Assembly (NCBI RefSeq): GCF_000972845.2
Contig: NC_040028.1
Span: forward strand, 14,072,871-14,136,870
From: Larimichthys crocea
Lineage: Eukaryota; Chordata; Actinopteri; Sciaenidae
Direction of reading: 5' to 3'
DNA: 64,000 nt
Shown: positions 44,948 to 57,800 of the stretch, piece by piece
Layout of the letters: each line of letters starts with the position of its first letter
Numbering within the stretch: the first letter of the stretch is position 1
The notes under the pieces: model-generated
The model's input: the letters and a program-made list of their open reading frames with translations, nothing else
The model's database searches: none
Told to the model about the DNA's origin: nothing
Program-made: the position numbers and the translations under genes

Positions 44948-47900
44948 TTTTTTTTACACTTTTGGTTCATTAAATATCAATTTGCATGCCTTCCAGCCAT
45001 GATCTTACTTGTGTTTCCAGTCCATCCCCAGCTCTTCCCTCTCCACAACACACTTCACTCACTGCACTCACAGCAGCCCCCCATGATGCCATGCTGTGTA
45101 TGCCTTCACTCTGTCATCTCTTTGTTGACTGTTGGCATGTTGTCTGTTTTTGTTTCTCCTTTCAGTTTTTTCATGCACAGTACTACACTGAGGAGGCCCT
45201 CTGCATCCCCTGCCAATTCCAGTATGTTCTCCCCGCACACTCTTGCCTTGCTTTCATTCTGTATCTTGCATCATTACTCTTTCCTTCTCATCTTCCTCAT
45301 TCCTCATTCTCTTGCCATTTTGGACTGGTTCTGGTTGCTTTGGGCTGAGATATTTCAGTAGCTTAAGATTTGCTTAGAGGAATGCTTCCCCATACCACTT
45401 GTCTGCATCCCTAGTCAACTGGAGGTCCTGTCAAATCCTAACCCCAACAGCTCATACATTAGGTGGTTGTACATAGGTGATTTCCAGAGGGGGAACAAAG
45501 AGTTTTTTCTCATGTTCATGAGGGTGTGGAATGTAACTAAGTACTTCCATTTCATGCCACTTCTATTCTCCTACACGTTAAAGGGAAATATTACACTATT
45601 TACTCTGCTACATTTGTTTGACATCTATAGTACTTAAAAAAAATAAGATAATACATGCAAAGCAAATTCAAAATATCATGGATTAAATAGATGAAACTAC
45701 CCAACAGTATATAGAATCATTAAAAAGTAGCTCCACAGACCAACAGCAGTAAAATACTGTTTTTTCATTTATGCACCAGTGATAAGTGACATATAATTTT
45801 TTTTCAATTGCAGTTTTTTAAGGATTGTTCCCCACCAACACTTTGAAACATTTTTATGTTTGCTGCATTGCACTTTGACACAATGACATGAGGGCTAAAC
45901 CACATAAATGCATTCAGTAGACGAACACGAACGCATTCATGGTGCTCGGACACCGAGGGGTGTACTTGCTATGTTTGTTTGTGTAAGTGGTGATTAATCA
46001 TTGTATTGTCAGAACTTTTTTTTGTCTTTTCTATAGCTGTGCCAATCACGTCGGACAGGGCTCACCAAAATAGAGATTTTATTTTGAAACCCGTCAATCC
46101 ACACAGTGATTACATGAGCAGCTACTAACTTGGGCAAAGCACCCTTGAAGGTCACGAAAACACAAGCATGTAGTGCCTCTTGCCGCAAGTTTGAAAATAG
46201 GCACCGCTGTGTTTTTTTGTGCAATTGTTCCACGAGTTCAGTTTATGTTAGTCGACAGTAGAGGTTTTGTCTTCCTTACAAACTGATATGCATTACTCCA
46301 GACACAGAAAGCTACTGTATGTGCATACAGCAGCCATGTCACTTTCACTTAATCACACGTCTGTCCTGCACAAAATACACTTGGTATGTTCAGCATGCAG
46401 CGGCTCAAACAGCCATGAGGCATTTTTGAGAGTACTTTAATTGTGTGATATTTCCTTGGTAACTGTGTCCGCAGGATTTCCTGATCATGTTCCTGCACCA
46501 TGTGGCAACAATCTCCCTCATCACCTTTTCCTACGTGAACAACATGGCACGAGTGGGAACTCTGGTCATGTGTCTCCACGATGCAGCCGACGTGCTGATA
46601 GAGGTGAGGATGTGTGAGGGAATTAAATGCTGTGGATGGACAGATGGGAAAGATGGATGGGTGTGTGTGGGTGGAGTGTTAGGAGTTTACATACTCAGCT
46701 ATCCATCTTTATCTAAATTTAACTGCGGTCTTTACATTCTGAACATCATGTCCTTGTAACAGACTGCCTGATACAGTTTCATTTTACACCTGAACAATGC
46801 TGGAACATTTTCATTCTTTTATTGTTTACATAGTCTGATTAATGACTGATTTTTCTTTCTCTATCAAGGCTGCCAAGATGGCCAACTATGCCAAATGTCA
46901 GATACTGTGCAACCTCCTGTTTGCAATGTTTGCAATTCTCTTCATAAGTTCCAGGCTGGGAGTTTACCCTGTCTGGTGAGTGTTATTCTCTTTTCTGTGT
47001 AGCATGGTTAGCAGCACTAATGGCTGTCACAGTATACAGTACAGTCCATACAGGCAGGCAGAGACTTTAAAAGCCTGTGCAGCAAATTTCTTGAGTTGTT
47101 CTCCACATTTTGGCAGCCTGTCCCTGAAAATGCATGTCAGTGCCATGGAGATCTCAGTGCTTTTTTACTACTTTCTCCACAACGCTTTGCAGTTCAGACA
47201 CATCTCTCTGAATTTTGTTGCTAAGTAATAGTTACTATGGATACAGCAGCTTTGACCTCTCAGAGAAAGCCAAACAAAATCAACAGATGAAAAGGAGATC
47301 ATTATAGTTATTGCTTTATCATTGAGAACAGTGTCTGGAGATTCACCTGATTTGTTAAGACATCAAAGGGTTTTCTGCTCACGAGGATCTTCTATCATTT
47401 CGTGCTCTTGCTTTTTTTTTTTTTTGCTTTTACATTTATAATTTGCATTTATTCAGCATTTCACGTTCTAGCCAACCCATCCAAATTGCTGTTCCAGAGA
47501 ACAGAGACAGGTTCAAATATTTAAATTTATTTTTTGTGGCTTTGTTTTACTCAGACATTTAATTATTTTAAGTCTAATTACTTAGACTGCTGCGGTGCTG
47601 AATGCCAATTATAACAGGCTTTTCTGGTGATATTTGCAGAGTTACCAGGAATCAGTTTTAGCCCTTGAAAGTGTGCACAACATTTATCTTGCTGTCATCA
47701 GCAGCAGTGTTATCAGACTTCATACGACATGATTTCATTTTAGAGTCAGGAAGCTGCAGTTGCAGTTCTTTCCTTTAAGATACCATCGATTCTTGATTAG
47801 CACAAAAATGCTATTTCGAGATTCAAGTTTGCTGTCTTTAATAATTAAGGTTATTCTGATGAAAGTGTTTGTGAAATACAAAAGCTTTTATGTTAGTCTC

Positions 47901-49626
47901 TGCAGTGTTTTATGACCACACACACACACACACACACACACACACCACTCTTTGCTGCCTTTGTTTCCATGCTGTAATATGATGATCCTGCACTACATTT
48001 TTAGTCAGCCCCCACCACACCAGTAGTAAAGTTGTCATTACTGTAAAGCTGTTGCCATGGCTTCAGTATCAGGAGGATGATTCACAGACAGCCATTTGCA
48101 AGAATTTGCTCGGGGATAAATTTAACACGGATCCTCGAAATTATGATCGCATGTCATGTGTGTAGCTTGGCGATATATCACTTCATCTCCATTAGCAGTT
48201 TTAATTACATCTAGAATTGCTGCACAATGAGCTATAAACAAATTGCTGTTTCAAAGACACATTTCTCCCACATAAACTGGTATAATTTAACAAAGAATGT
48301 GCGGTGAAAATGTGTGATATGATAGAGAGGACACGAAATATAAAGTGTAACTTTATGGTAAAACTTTCCTGCTTTATTAGACTGTTTGTCAATTTCACAG
48401 ATTGTTTTTATTTTTGCAGTCACGCAGCGTTATGTAAAATGTAAAGTAAGGCGCCTAAGCATAATTTAATTGTTAATTATTTATCACTCATCATTTGGTT
48501 TTACACTGAATTGAAAAACATTTTGTGAAGTCTGTTTCAATATGCGCTCTATAGATTAATTATTGATCATTCTCCTCATATTTAATAACGATCTGAGCCA
48601 TCGCCACAGCGATGGTTTATAGGTGAATGTGATGATCAGAGTTTTGTGCATTTGGCCCCTTCTGTTCCATGGAAGATAAAGAGCTGCAGCATGACCCATC
48701 TCATTTTTTTTCACCGGCTTATGTTTGGCTTTATCAACACGCACGTCGGGCTAGATAATAATTCAAACCTTGTGGCTTTGCTAATGAAACATGTTATCTT
48801 AATTATCTCCCTGTCCATGTGTTGCCACGGAAGGATTCTTAACACAACCTTGTTCGAGAGTTGGGAGATTGTAGGGCCCTACCCGTCCTGGTGGGTCTTC
48901 AACCTGCTTCTGATCCTGCTGCAGCTTCTTCACTCCTTCTGGTCCTACCTCATAGTGAAGACAGCGTGCCGAGCCATCTCCAAAGGAAAGGTGAGTCACT
49001 ACAATCAGCTCTTCTTCTCGAGTAAGGTGTTCTTGAATAATGGGATGTTTTTGCCGCTAGCGCATATATAAATACTCTGAATCTCTTTCTACTCTCTCTT
49101 CAAGGTGGGGAAATGGAATCCTTTACATGTAAGTAGCCTTAAAAGGAAACATCGCAATAAAAATGTGTGGTTTGTTTATTTTCATTTCTCTAGTAGCTCT
49201 GTAATCATTTGCATTATCATGGTCCTGACTGTCCTAAACAGTGTATTTTTAACTATGGCCGCAGGGACGACAGAATCAGTCTACAACTGCTGCTATTGAC
49301 TATTTTGGGTCCTCAAAGTTCAAATTTTAAACACTTGTTTGAGTTTGACACGCAAAAGTAGCACTTTTTTTGCAGCACCAGCATGCACGGCTGTGACAAA
49401 TAATGACACAGATAAGAATTTTAATGAGAAAAAAATTAATCTCCAAGCCTCCCACTCATTTCCGCAGGTATCTAAAGACGACCGCAGCGACATCGAGTCC
49501 AGCTCTGATGAGGACGACAGCCCCCCACCCAATCAGAAGCACCACAGCAGCTCCACTAACGGGACCAACAAAAATCACGGGACCAACGGCTACCTGACAG
49601 GAGCCCCATATCCTGACGAACACTGA
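35274..49626 (+). CDS. cers6: Ceramide synthase 6
   Basis: This ER multispanning enzyme acylates (dihydro)sphingosine with fatty acyl-CoA; mammalian CERS6 prefers C14-C16. Coding exons: 35274-35443, 36418-36523, 36610-36740, 41828-41885, 43862-43912, 44033-44125, 46475-46603, 46869-46975, 48834-48990, optional 49105-49128, 49468-49626. All phases agree. The protein is 386 residues without the 24-bp cassette and 394 with it (human 384/392 from memory). The start, [16 protein letters not shown], is nearly identical to mammalian CERS6 and has a good ATG context. An NVT sequon lies at N18. A Hox-like domain (about 67-130) carries the WFRQRRNQ stretch. The TLC domain follows, with the Lag1 motif holding active-site candidates H211/H212 and the HDAAD block (238-242), then the family's [14 protein letters not shown] loop. 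The C-terminal tail has an acidic [10 protein letters not shown] cluster of the casein kinase 2 type. No disabling change was seen. Confidence 0.96.
35682..35704. repeat. (CA)n microsatellite
   Basis: About 11 perfect units of CA lie in cers6 intron 1. Confidence 0.9.
42560..42915. repeat. Fragment of a common fish dispersed repeat
   Basis: The stretch has agtaaaagtactgcttttaa, then ttactgcagtaaaagtatg, then ttttaccattatatatg, then taatttaatctacagcaatg, and ends agtactacatttcaccac. This is the inner part of an abundant fish element. A diverged copy in opposite orientation lies at 45521-45790, where 'ctacccaacagtatatag' is the inverse counterpart of 'ctgtatacactgttgggtaa' here. Termini were not defined. 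Confidence 0.55.
43300..43690. repeat. Degraded DNA-transposon-like repeat
   Basis: Recognisable pieces are aaaaaagttggcacgctgtg, tatcaaatgttgaaactgag, tttgaatttgatgccacc and aaaaaagttggaaaagtggc. From memory these follow an abundant fish DNA element whose blocks read 'aagttgggacgctgtgtaaa' and 'aagttgggacaggggcaaca'. This copy has decayed and has no coding capacity. The superfamily is not certain. Confidence 0.45.
44915..44955. repeat. (TC)n plus poly(T) tract
   Basis: About 12 TC units are followed directly by 16-17 T residues in cers6 intron 6. The tract is likely length-polymorphic. Confidence 0.9.
45521..45790. repeat. Dispersed repeat piece, inverse of 42560-42915
   Basis: The order gtaactaagtacttccattt, then cttctattctcctaca, then tactctgctacattt, then ctacccaacagtatatag, then cagcagtaaaatactg mirrors the element at 42560-42915 in the opposite orientation. 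Confidence 0.5.
47916..47945. repeat. (CA)n microsatellite
   Basis: About 15 perfect units of CA lie in cers6 intron 8. Confidence 0.95.
49105..49128 (+). CDS. cers6: Optional 8-codon cassette microexon of cers6
   Basis: Bases 49105-49128 are flanked by ctctcttcaag upstream and gtaagtag downstream, and encode VGKWNPLH in phase 0. Insertion between ...ISKGK and VSKDDRSD keeps the frame. The longer mammalian CERS6 isoform, as I remember it, carries the same eight residues at the same place. The exon is therefore very likely an ancient alternative cassette. It changes the cytosolic tail next to the acidic phosphorylation cluster. Confidence 0.85.
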
Positions 49627-51801
49627 CTAAGCTGATATCACGACACTGGAGCCATGCTACAGACACCATCCATCAATATGTACGTGTGTGAATGTGTATT
49701 TTGAGTGTATGGTGGAGACATGAACAGCATTGCCTGTCTGGTACTGGAAGTTCTTGATAGATTTATGTGAATGCAGTTTTGTTATCAGTTTGACTAATTT
49801 CCTCACGCAATTTCTTCTCTTCATCTATATATTTGCATCGAACTGCACTCAGTGAAACATCCAAGCACTCCTTATCGGTACAACCCACTCTCCGTTTAGC
49901 CAATGAATGAAAGCATTTCACTTTATGGTGTAAGCATGCTACTTTAACATACAGTAGTCTGGCATACTGGGGGTGTGATTTTTCTTATGTTTGTGTCTTT
50001 CTATGTTATTTATTTTTTATAAATATAGTTGCAGGTGGTAGTCAGACATCTATTCTCCTTTGATGTCAGTGTTATGGATTAAATCTTGACAACAGCTGTT
50101 TTTCACACCACACGTCACAATAACGAGTATGAGCAAAATGCTGAAGATCTGGGTTTTATTTTCAATGCTACACCCCCAAAGATATGCCAAAATGTGTGAC
50201 GTTTACTCACATTTTGAAATACATTCTCCACTCGAACTGTATATGAGATGTCATTAACAGTATTATGTGTGTGCATCAGATATGGCTAGATGCTGTATTC
50301 CCTATTAAAGCATTTTGTTAAGTATTCTGGTACATTTCTGGTAAGCATTTCATTAAAGGCCATTTGTCCTCTGATGAGGCAGACATGAGTTGTTTGAATT
50401 ATTCAATTAAAAAAAAACATGAAGATTGCAAATATGTGTGGGTCTGTTCAATATGTTGTCATTGATTATTCATTAATAAGCATTAAGAATGATGCTGTGA
50501 TGATAGATGACAGCCACAGTCCTTTTTACAAAGAAGCCATTTTGATGCGTCACAGCAGAGAAGCACAACAGCAAATAATATAATAACAACGATGATGGTG
50601 AACGCTGAATCCCTTTTAGCTGCTACAGTTCCAGGATATTGCATACTCTGGCGTACCGTCATGACTGACGGGGACACTTGAATAGAACAATGATGCTAAT
50701 GATATAAGCAACTTTAATCTGTTTTTATATTAGTGACAAATCACAACTTCTTGTATGATAAAGGGGTCACTCTTACTGATGAATCCTCCAAGAATTAACC
50801 TAACCTAACCAGTCTTCCAGCTTGTTTTTGTTTCCATCCCACAACTTTACTGTTTTGGTTCACTCTCACTGCTCTCAGTGTAATTTTTGTCCATAGTATA
50901 CTGTAAAAAAAAAAAAAAAAAAAAAGGCAAACTGACAAACTATGACAGTAAAAGCCTGTAAAATATGCCATGAAGTGCAGTATGACTGTGTTTTCCTGTA
51001 CACAGTTAAACACATTAATACTTCAAAACCTTTATTTATACGCCGTTTTAAGGGCATTTATGCAGAATAAAGTAGTATTTTATTTTAGAGACTGCTAATA
51101 TTACAGTAAAGCACTGTAATATTTAATGCCATATTTTAACAGCAGACAGCAGATCCTTTTTTTTAAAGGCTTTTAGCAGCTAAAGAGTCAGATATTTCCA
51201 CTTAAGAGTGGGTAGAGACCAAAAACAGAGCTAAAATTAGAGTGAATATTAGACTTAACATCACTCTGGTGGACCAACTCCAAATTTATGCTCTGTTTCA
51301 GCTGGGTGTGTAAATACGCTATTGTTTACTAAATCTTTGGCCATATCAACTTCAAACATGATCAAATGTCAGTGTTGTGTTTCTGCTGCTCTCAAGCTGC
51401 CATAATATCACTTATTGCTGGTTTAACGAGCTTACCAGGATGACTCAGGTTGGTAAGATAAACTGACAACCCAAAAGTTTTACTAATTACTAAAATGATA
51501 TTTTAAGGGTTAGAGTTATTAGAAAGTAGTACCCAGTTAGATAGTGAATAGTGAATAGAGTAATTCTTATTTTGCCACAGAGCTTTTTTGGTCACCACTG
51601 TCAGTGCTTAAATCTTTCTCTTCCTTTATTCCTACTTGCCACACTGTTTGACTTTACATTTGTACTTTTTCTCCCGCCTCCCCTCACTGGAATTTTCCTT
51701 TGTGCACTGACAAAAGCTCAGGTGATTTCCGCATGAGTGACTTTGGGAGGAGGGTGGTCAAAGTTCCAGGTCCAAAGTCAACAAACAGTCACAGTCTTAA
51801 G
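49627..51801. other. cers6 3' UTR and cers6-nostrin intergenic DNA
   Basis: The cers6 3' UTR begins at 49627. ATTAAA-type signals occur at 50304-50309, 50352-50357 and about 50406, which suggests an end near 50.33-50.45 kb. The rest holds dispersed repeat copy B (50813-51310), a poly(A) run (about 50906-50925) and the probable nostrin promoter and leader (about 51550-51801). No further coding exon was supported. Confidence 0.5.
50813..51310 (+). repeat. Dispersed repeat, copy B (related to 6725-6990)
   Basis: The stretch shares ordered blocks with 6725-6990, including tttactgttttggttcac and aaagagtcagatatttcc. It continues further with accaaaaacagagctaaaat and gagtgaatattagactta. About 200 bases of AT-rich sequence, including a poly(A) run, lie between the shared blocks and look like a later insertion or divergence. 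Confidence 0.5.
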
Positions 51802-54800
51802 ATGAAGGATCCTATCAGCACCTGCACTGTGAGTATTTCTACAAAAGAAAAAAAATCTAGTTCTTTGTTCACTTTCCAAATTCACTGGAGCAGAAAATTT
51901 AATTTTAATATGAACTTTATTGTTTTGGACAGACCTCAAAGCTATCGCAGCTAACTTTGTATCAGTCTGAACTCATTGGCCATTAATGCCAAAGATCTCA
52001 GGGAGCCCTATTCTCTGTTTTTCAGTACAACCAACTCTATCAAAATGTGAAGCGACTTTCAAAAACTGGGGAGTTCTTCTGCAAAGAACTTATGGCAGTT
52101 TTTCAGCAAAGGTAGGTCCAGGCCTTCGGTTATGGTTTAACGGCGACAGGAGTTATTGTTTGACTAAGTTGCTGTGGCACTTTCCTGTTTTAGGGCTGAG
52201 CTGGAGCTTACCTATGCTAAAGGACTACAAAAACTTGCTGGCAAACTCATCAGGGCCTCCAAAGAAATGTCAAGCAAGTAAGAGACGCGCTGCTGAATTT
52301 TTAATCAGCTCTGTCTTTTGTCTGTTTTGTGTTTAACATGAGCTCTTCCTGAGAACTAACTGCCAAGTGGCGTAGAGAAATAATGGTATCATGGGAAATA
52401 ACATGTGCATAGCAAATTAGATGGGATCAAAGCAAAGGCAGGTGCAAGGCTAATTAGCCCACAGCTCTAACCTTTTCATGCTGCCTCCTTATTCAGTTCC
52501 ACCTACAGTGCCTGGTGTCATGTGTCAGATGAGATGTACTCAAGAGCAGACGCCCACAGGTAGTTTTCAATTTAAGTTCACTTCATAACTGTGTCTGTCC
52601 ACGGATTAAATAAAGGGTTAGGGAGATTTTGAGTTAAATATAGCATGTTATTCTCATTTCAGGTCACTAGGAAACGCATTTCAACAAGAAGCGATTCTGG
52701 AAATCCGACAAGTCTTAGACGAACATAATAAGAGGAAGAGGCCTGTACGCAAGCGGTTCTTTATCTTTACATCAGTGTATCTGTCTGCTCTAGCTTCCGG
52801 ACGTAATGTGTCTCTAATCTTTTCTGCCCTTTAACAACAGCTTGACAATGCCATTGAAAGAACAGGAAAATTTGTTACCATTAATTGGAGTGAGCAACTC
52901 AAGGTAAAGAATCTTCCTCAGCTATAATGTAGCTGCTGCAGGGACAATGCTGCTAAACCATGAATCATAGTAAAGTGTCAACTATGTGATGTGTGGTGAA
53001 GGGATAGCGTACAGTCATCGTTGTGGTCAGGGTTTATTTTGCACCAACGTGTTTGCTGTATATTATCTCCTACATGGTAAACTTTATAGAAGCTTTATGA
53101 GTATAAACGGTATAAAGTGTTATAGTTACCCGCATAATGCATTACAATGCATGCATGCATAATGAAGTACTGAGTTACTGTAAGCTACAATAATGCAAAA
53201 CAAGTTACAAGCCATTAAAAGTATCACAATACTGGACAAATTCAAGGATTATACCAGTTTGTGATCAGTCTATTCGTTTTACATGACAGGTTATAAAGTC
53301 TTATAAAAACCTTGGTACTGTTTAAGCTGTTATGACCATAAAATAGCCATGACTACACTCTTTGCTCTGTAGTGTTCATATAACTATATCATGTTTCATG
53401 CAAAATAGGTAGAAGCAAAAGTGATGTTTGAAATCTTCCGGCTGTTGCTATGAAACACCAACTGTCACAAGTTTCATAGATACTTTATTACAGATAACTT
53501 GATCCGCCCTCGCTCGAGCAAAGCGCTGAATTAGAGTTAACTTATATGATTTTGTTATATTAATAACATGTTTCACGTTTCCTTTTATAAAACAGACAAA
53601 GAAGAAATTAGTTGGACTAACAAAAGAACACGAGGCATTGTTCAATTTTGTTGAGAGCAACAAACATATTAGCACAATAAAAGAAAAACAAAAGGTAAGA
53701 AGAAACATAGCTGACAAACTGTTTTTCACCGCTACATGCTGTATGTATTTTCATCTGGGAGTGAATATAAGCTGGAAAAGCTGTCAGCTAAAGATGTGTT
53801 CTTTACTACAGATGTTGAACAGGCTGACTAAGTCGGCAGAGACGCAGGCACGGGTGGATGAGGAGTACTTTAAAATCAACATGGAGGGTCATCAGATGAG
53901 ACTCAAGTTGGAAAACACGTTGAAAAACTGCTACCAGGTGCAGGGAGATGCTTTGCTACTTGTCATATGTGTTCCTCTTTATCCAGAGTGGCTTTTTGTG
54001 AGTGAAGAAGTAGGTTCAGTGTCTTGTTTAAGGACACCTCATAGAGTAATAATAAGAGTTGACAAAGCAAGCTTTTGTCCGCTGGAGCACCAGTTTATCA
54101 TTCTGCAATCGTATCCTGCAACTTCTTTCACGCTGTATTCTCTGAGACGTGTCTCCACAGAGTAAATGGACAATAGTCTGTACAAGGATTTAACGTGCTG
54201 CATAGAACAAAATCACAGCGCTGCTTTCTTTTTCAGATCCTACAGGAGCTGGAGAAACAGCGAATTGAAGTTCTGTGCAACATCTTGAATAGACACAACC
54301 TCCACATGTCTAGCTTTGGGCAAGCCATCATACATGTAAGACATCCTGACCTCAAACACATATTGGCTATTGTATGGATATGGATATTATAACTTGCATA
54401 TACACTTCTGCTGCTTCCAGGGCCAAAAACAGATAGAACAGGCGGTCCAAAGGGTGGACATGGATAAAGACATACAAACCCTGGTGGAGGAAAACAGCAT
54501 TACAGATGAAGATCACGTAACAGAGTTTCTGATGACTGATTATTTCGTAAGTATTTACTTTGCTCTGAGAGTCTGGAGACTCATTTGGTGACTCACCCAT
54601 TCAAAGACATCTCAGCAGGGGTGTGCAAGACCTAGATATATAGATGTATTTCTCATTTTGTGACAGAGCCTGGCATGATGGCTTTTTTTAAAATGTAATC
54701 TAATGTTTACTGGGTTTTTTTAATCATCTTCTTCTGTCATTTTAAGTTTTAAATTACACATTTCTCAGGTTGCATTGACGTCTTCCTTCAAAATCCGATA

Positions 54801-57800
54801 GTGATTTAAGTGATATAATCAACATGCAGAGCGATAGTGACAATAACCTACAGCACGACAACCTTGTAGCTTTGGCACAAAAAAGATGAATAGACAGAAG
54901 ATTTTTAACCAAGATCATCACAGCTACTGATGTGATTCAATGAATCTTTGTTATCTGTGTTCTGCATGCATCAGGAGGAGGACAGCAAATCACTGATGGA
55001 CAAAGACCGAAGGAAAGACGCCATAAAACTCAAACTTCAGCGTCTGGAGGACAGCATTGCAAAAACAAAAAAAGACCATGAAGGCCAGTTCAGTATAATA
55101 TCCATGAAATAATATATTAAGATCGTACAATATAATCTGATAGAGGGAGAAAATGTGACTTATAGTAGGACTCAATGATACATGAGGCAAGATCGGTCTT
55201 GGTCTCGGACAGAGGACTCTGGATTTTATGTCAAGACCACAGCTGCGGGGATAATAATAATAATGATGTCAAGTTTTTCCCACCACAGTTTCATAATTAA
55301 CAGAAAATAGTTTCACACTTTAAAAAGTTGTTCCACAGTCTGTAGTTACAGTATAGAGCAAACACCTGTGTGACACAGAAAACTAAAGAGGACAGGAGAG
55401 GTCAGGTCGAGATTTACCCACAAAGACCACGAGCCAACAGCTGCAACACATTAAACTTGAATATGAACAAGGTAAAACTTCCTGCTTCGGCACCAATAAC
55501 TCATTTTTAATTTAAAATTTTTATCACTGTTGATGACTAACAGCCATTAACAGTGACAAATTTTCTTCACATACTCCTAGATCGTGATGAATGGTGAGTG
55601 GAAATATGGCGAATACTAGCCACATGTTATCTACCTAAGTAGGCCATGCACTGTCTGGTCTTGATCTTGACTCGACCACTCTCAAAGTCTTGGTCTTGAT
55701 ACACTCTGGTCTTGACTACAACACTGCCATGAGGTCGTTCATTTTGTTTCTAAGTTACCTTCGACACTTCGTTGCAGGAGTTGAAAAGCTGATGAAAATG
55801 TACGCTGAAAATCCGTCTTTTTCAAACCAGAAGAACCTTGAGGAAACCGAGCAGCAGCTTGACGAGGTAAACAGTGTACGGTGTGTGTTAAGTGAACAGA
55901 GTTTTGCTGAAGTGTTCACTGATGTCATCCTGTTGCCTGTAGAGTACTCTAAAACTGGATCTCCTGGAGGCCACTCACTACAAACTCTCTGTATCGCTGT
56001 CTGAATTAGAAGAGAAGCCCAGGTCCTTTTACAGATTTAAGGACAGCATTGTGAAATATAAAGATAAGGTAAGACTATGTATCGTCTTCAGGATATGAGG
56101 TATGTTCAGGGGTAGTGGTAACCTATTGATTAATCAAGACTTTATAATTGTTATACCGCTGGTCCGAATTTCCAAAACGAACTGAAAATGTCTCAGTGGA
56201 GGTGAAAAAAGAATTAAGGTCTTTCTCAACATGTCAGACGTCTCAGGAAAGTATTCAAAGTATGATACTATCTGGGGATTGTGAAACAGCCTTTTTGTTT
56301 ACATAGTTTTATGTGTTAGTGTGTTGCCCACTTAAGGAACAGCTGTATGGAGTCTTAGAAATTATTAGACAGTGATTCCCAACCTTTTTTTTTTTTAGTA
56401 AACATGAATATTGTTTCTATGTGTAAGAAAAACTGATCCTGGGATTGTCACTGTTTATGCTTGGAGCTCTTGGCTGCTGGATGTTGTAGATTTGTGAAGT
56501 TCATTTTAATATATACAGCCCCAAATCACAAATTTATCCTTAATGCTTAGACCCTTGGTACATATGAGCTAAAACTTCCAGAAAATATTTATATTTAATT
56601 CAATTTTAGCTCTCAATTTTGACTCTCCTTTGATTGTGTTTCTCAAACATTTTACACCCCTCAGAAAATATTAGTATTCTCTAAGTACCATCATTATGAC
56701 AGACATTAAAATACAGCAGCGTAGGCAGATCCTATCCCAGCTACAGATAATTTATGTAGGAGGCAGGTTTATTCCTAATAAGAAGATCGTTTATTGGGGT
56801 CTATTGTTGAATCCTGAATGAAACCGGTTCAAGAACCAGAGCTAATTTAGTGAATAAGGGGGGTACTCCTGATCTGCACTTCTCCTCCTAATATTTCCAC
56901 GATTGTAGTGTTTATGAAATGTTTGTTTTCCCGCCACTTACAATCACACTGTCACAATTTTAGCTCATAACTAATTATGAATGTGTTTGCTACGTGCATG
57001 AACGTAGCCGAGTAGCAGGCTGATACTAAAAGAAAATATTTTTAAGAAATGCAGAAGACATTTTAAATTCAGCAATCTAATAGTTAATTTGGGTGTTGTT
57101 TAGCTCAGTTGGTAGAGCATCCGCCCCATGTACAAAGACTCAGTCCTTGCCGTAGCTGCCCAGGGTTCGAATCAGACCTGTGGCTCTCTACCGCATGTCA
57201 TTCCCCATCTCTCTCTTCCCACATTTCATGTTGTTCTTCAAGCTCTCAGTCAAAAAAATATCTTTAAATCTAATAGTTAATTTGAAAATGATGTAGTATT
57301 GGCAGTATATGTTTATTAGTTTATGTAATTTTTGAATTTTTAAGATTCCCTTACGTACGTACTACTAGAGAGGTCGCTTACTGCCAGGACTACACGTACA
57401 CCAGTTTAAGAATGAGTGTTTCAGTACATGCTCCATCACAACATTTCAGTTGTTATCAGCGCCTCAATCCAGCCTTTAATTATCATTTCTGAGCTACTAC
57501 ACAGTCTTTACATGTATGATTAGGAATCACTTACAGGATATTTTAAATCATTTTCTACATTTCTAAAAACAAAAACATAACGCAGTCTATATTTCTGTCT
57601 TAGGACTGTGAGCACAGTGTTGTTCAGCTGACTCGTCCAGTCAAACTCAGGAGGACCGCATACAGATCTCGACATTCACTGAGAGCTTCCATCATTTACA
57701 AAGGGCCTGTTCAGTTTCTGACCCAACAGTCTGCAGAGACTTTACCAAGTCCCACCGACGAAGTCACTTCCACAGCTACAACGCACACAACTGTAGCTGT

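Larger units (their letters stand above)
36741..48833. other. cers6: Introns of cers6
   Basis: The longest introns are 3 (36741-41827), 6 (44126-46474), 8 (46976-48833) and 4 (41886-43861). Intron 4 holds pieces of dispersed repeats at 42560-42915 and 43300-43690. Intron 6 holds a microsatellite (44915-44955) and another repeat piece (45521-45790). Intron 8 holds a CA repeat (47916-47945). Intron 3 shows no named element. Longer open frames here, such as 44882-45361, are low-complexity and have no splice or domain support. Confidence 0.55.

Noticed and set aside
44882..45361. A 159-codon frame in cers6 intron 6
   Set aside because: It starts in a microsatellite and poly(T) tract, is low-complexity Ser/Leu/Phe-rich, and has no domain or splice support.
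53638..54165. A 175-codon frame in the nostrin region
   Set aside because: It is a read-through of nostrin exons 7 and 8 with the introns between and after them. The real exons end at good donors.
57095..57175. A possible tRNA gene
   Set aside because: The A and B boxes are good, but the sequence between does not fold as a cloverleaf and a SINE-type tail follows.
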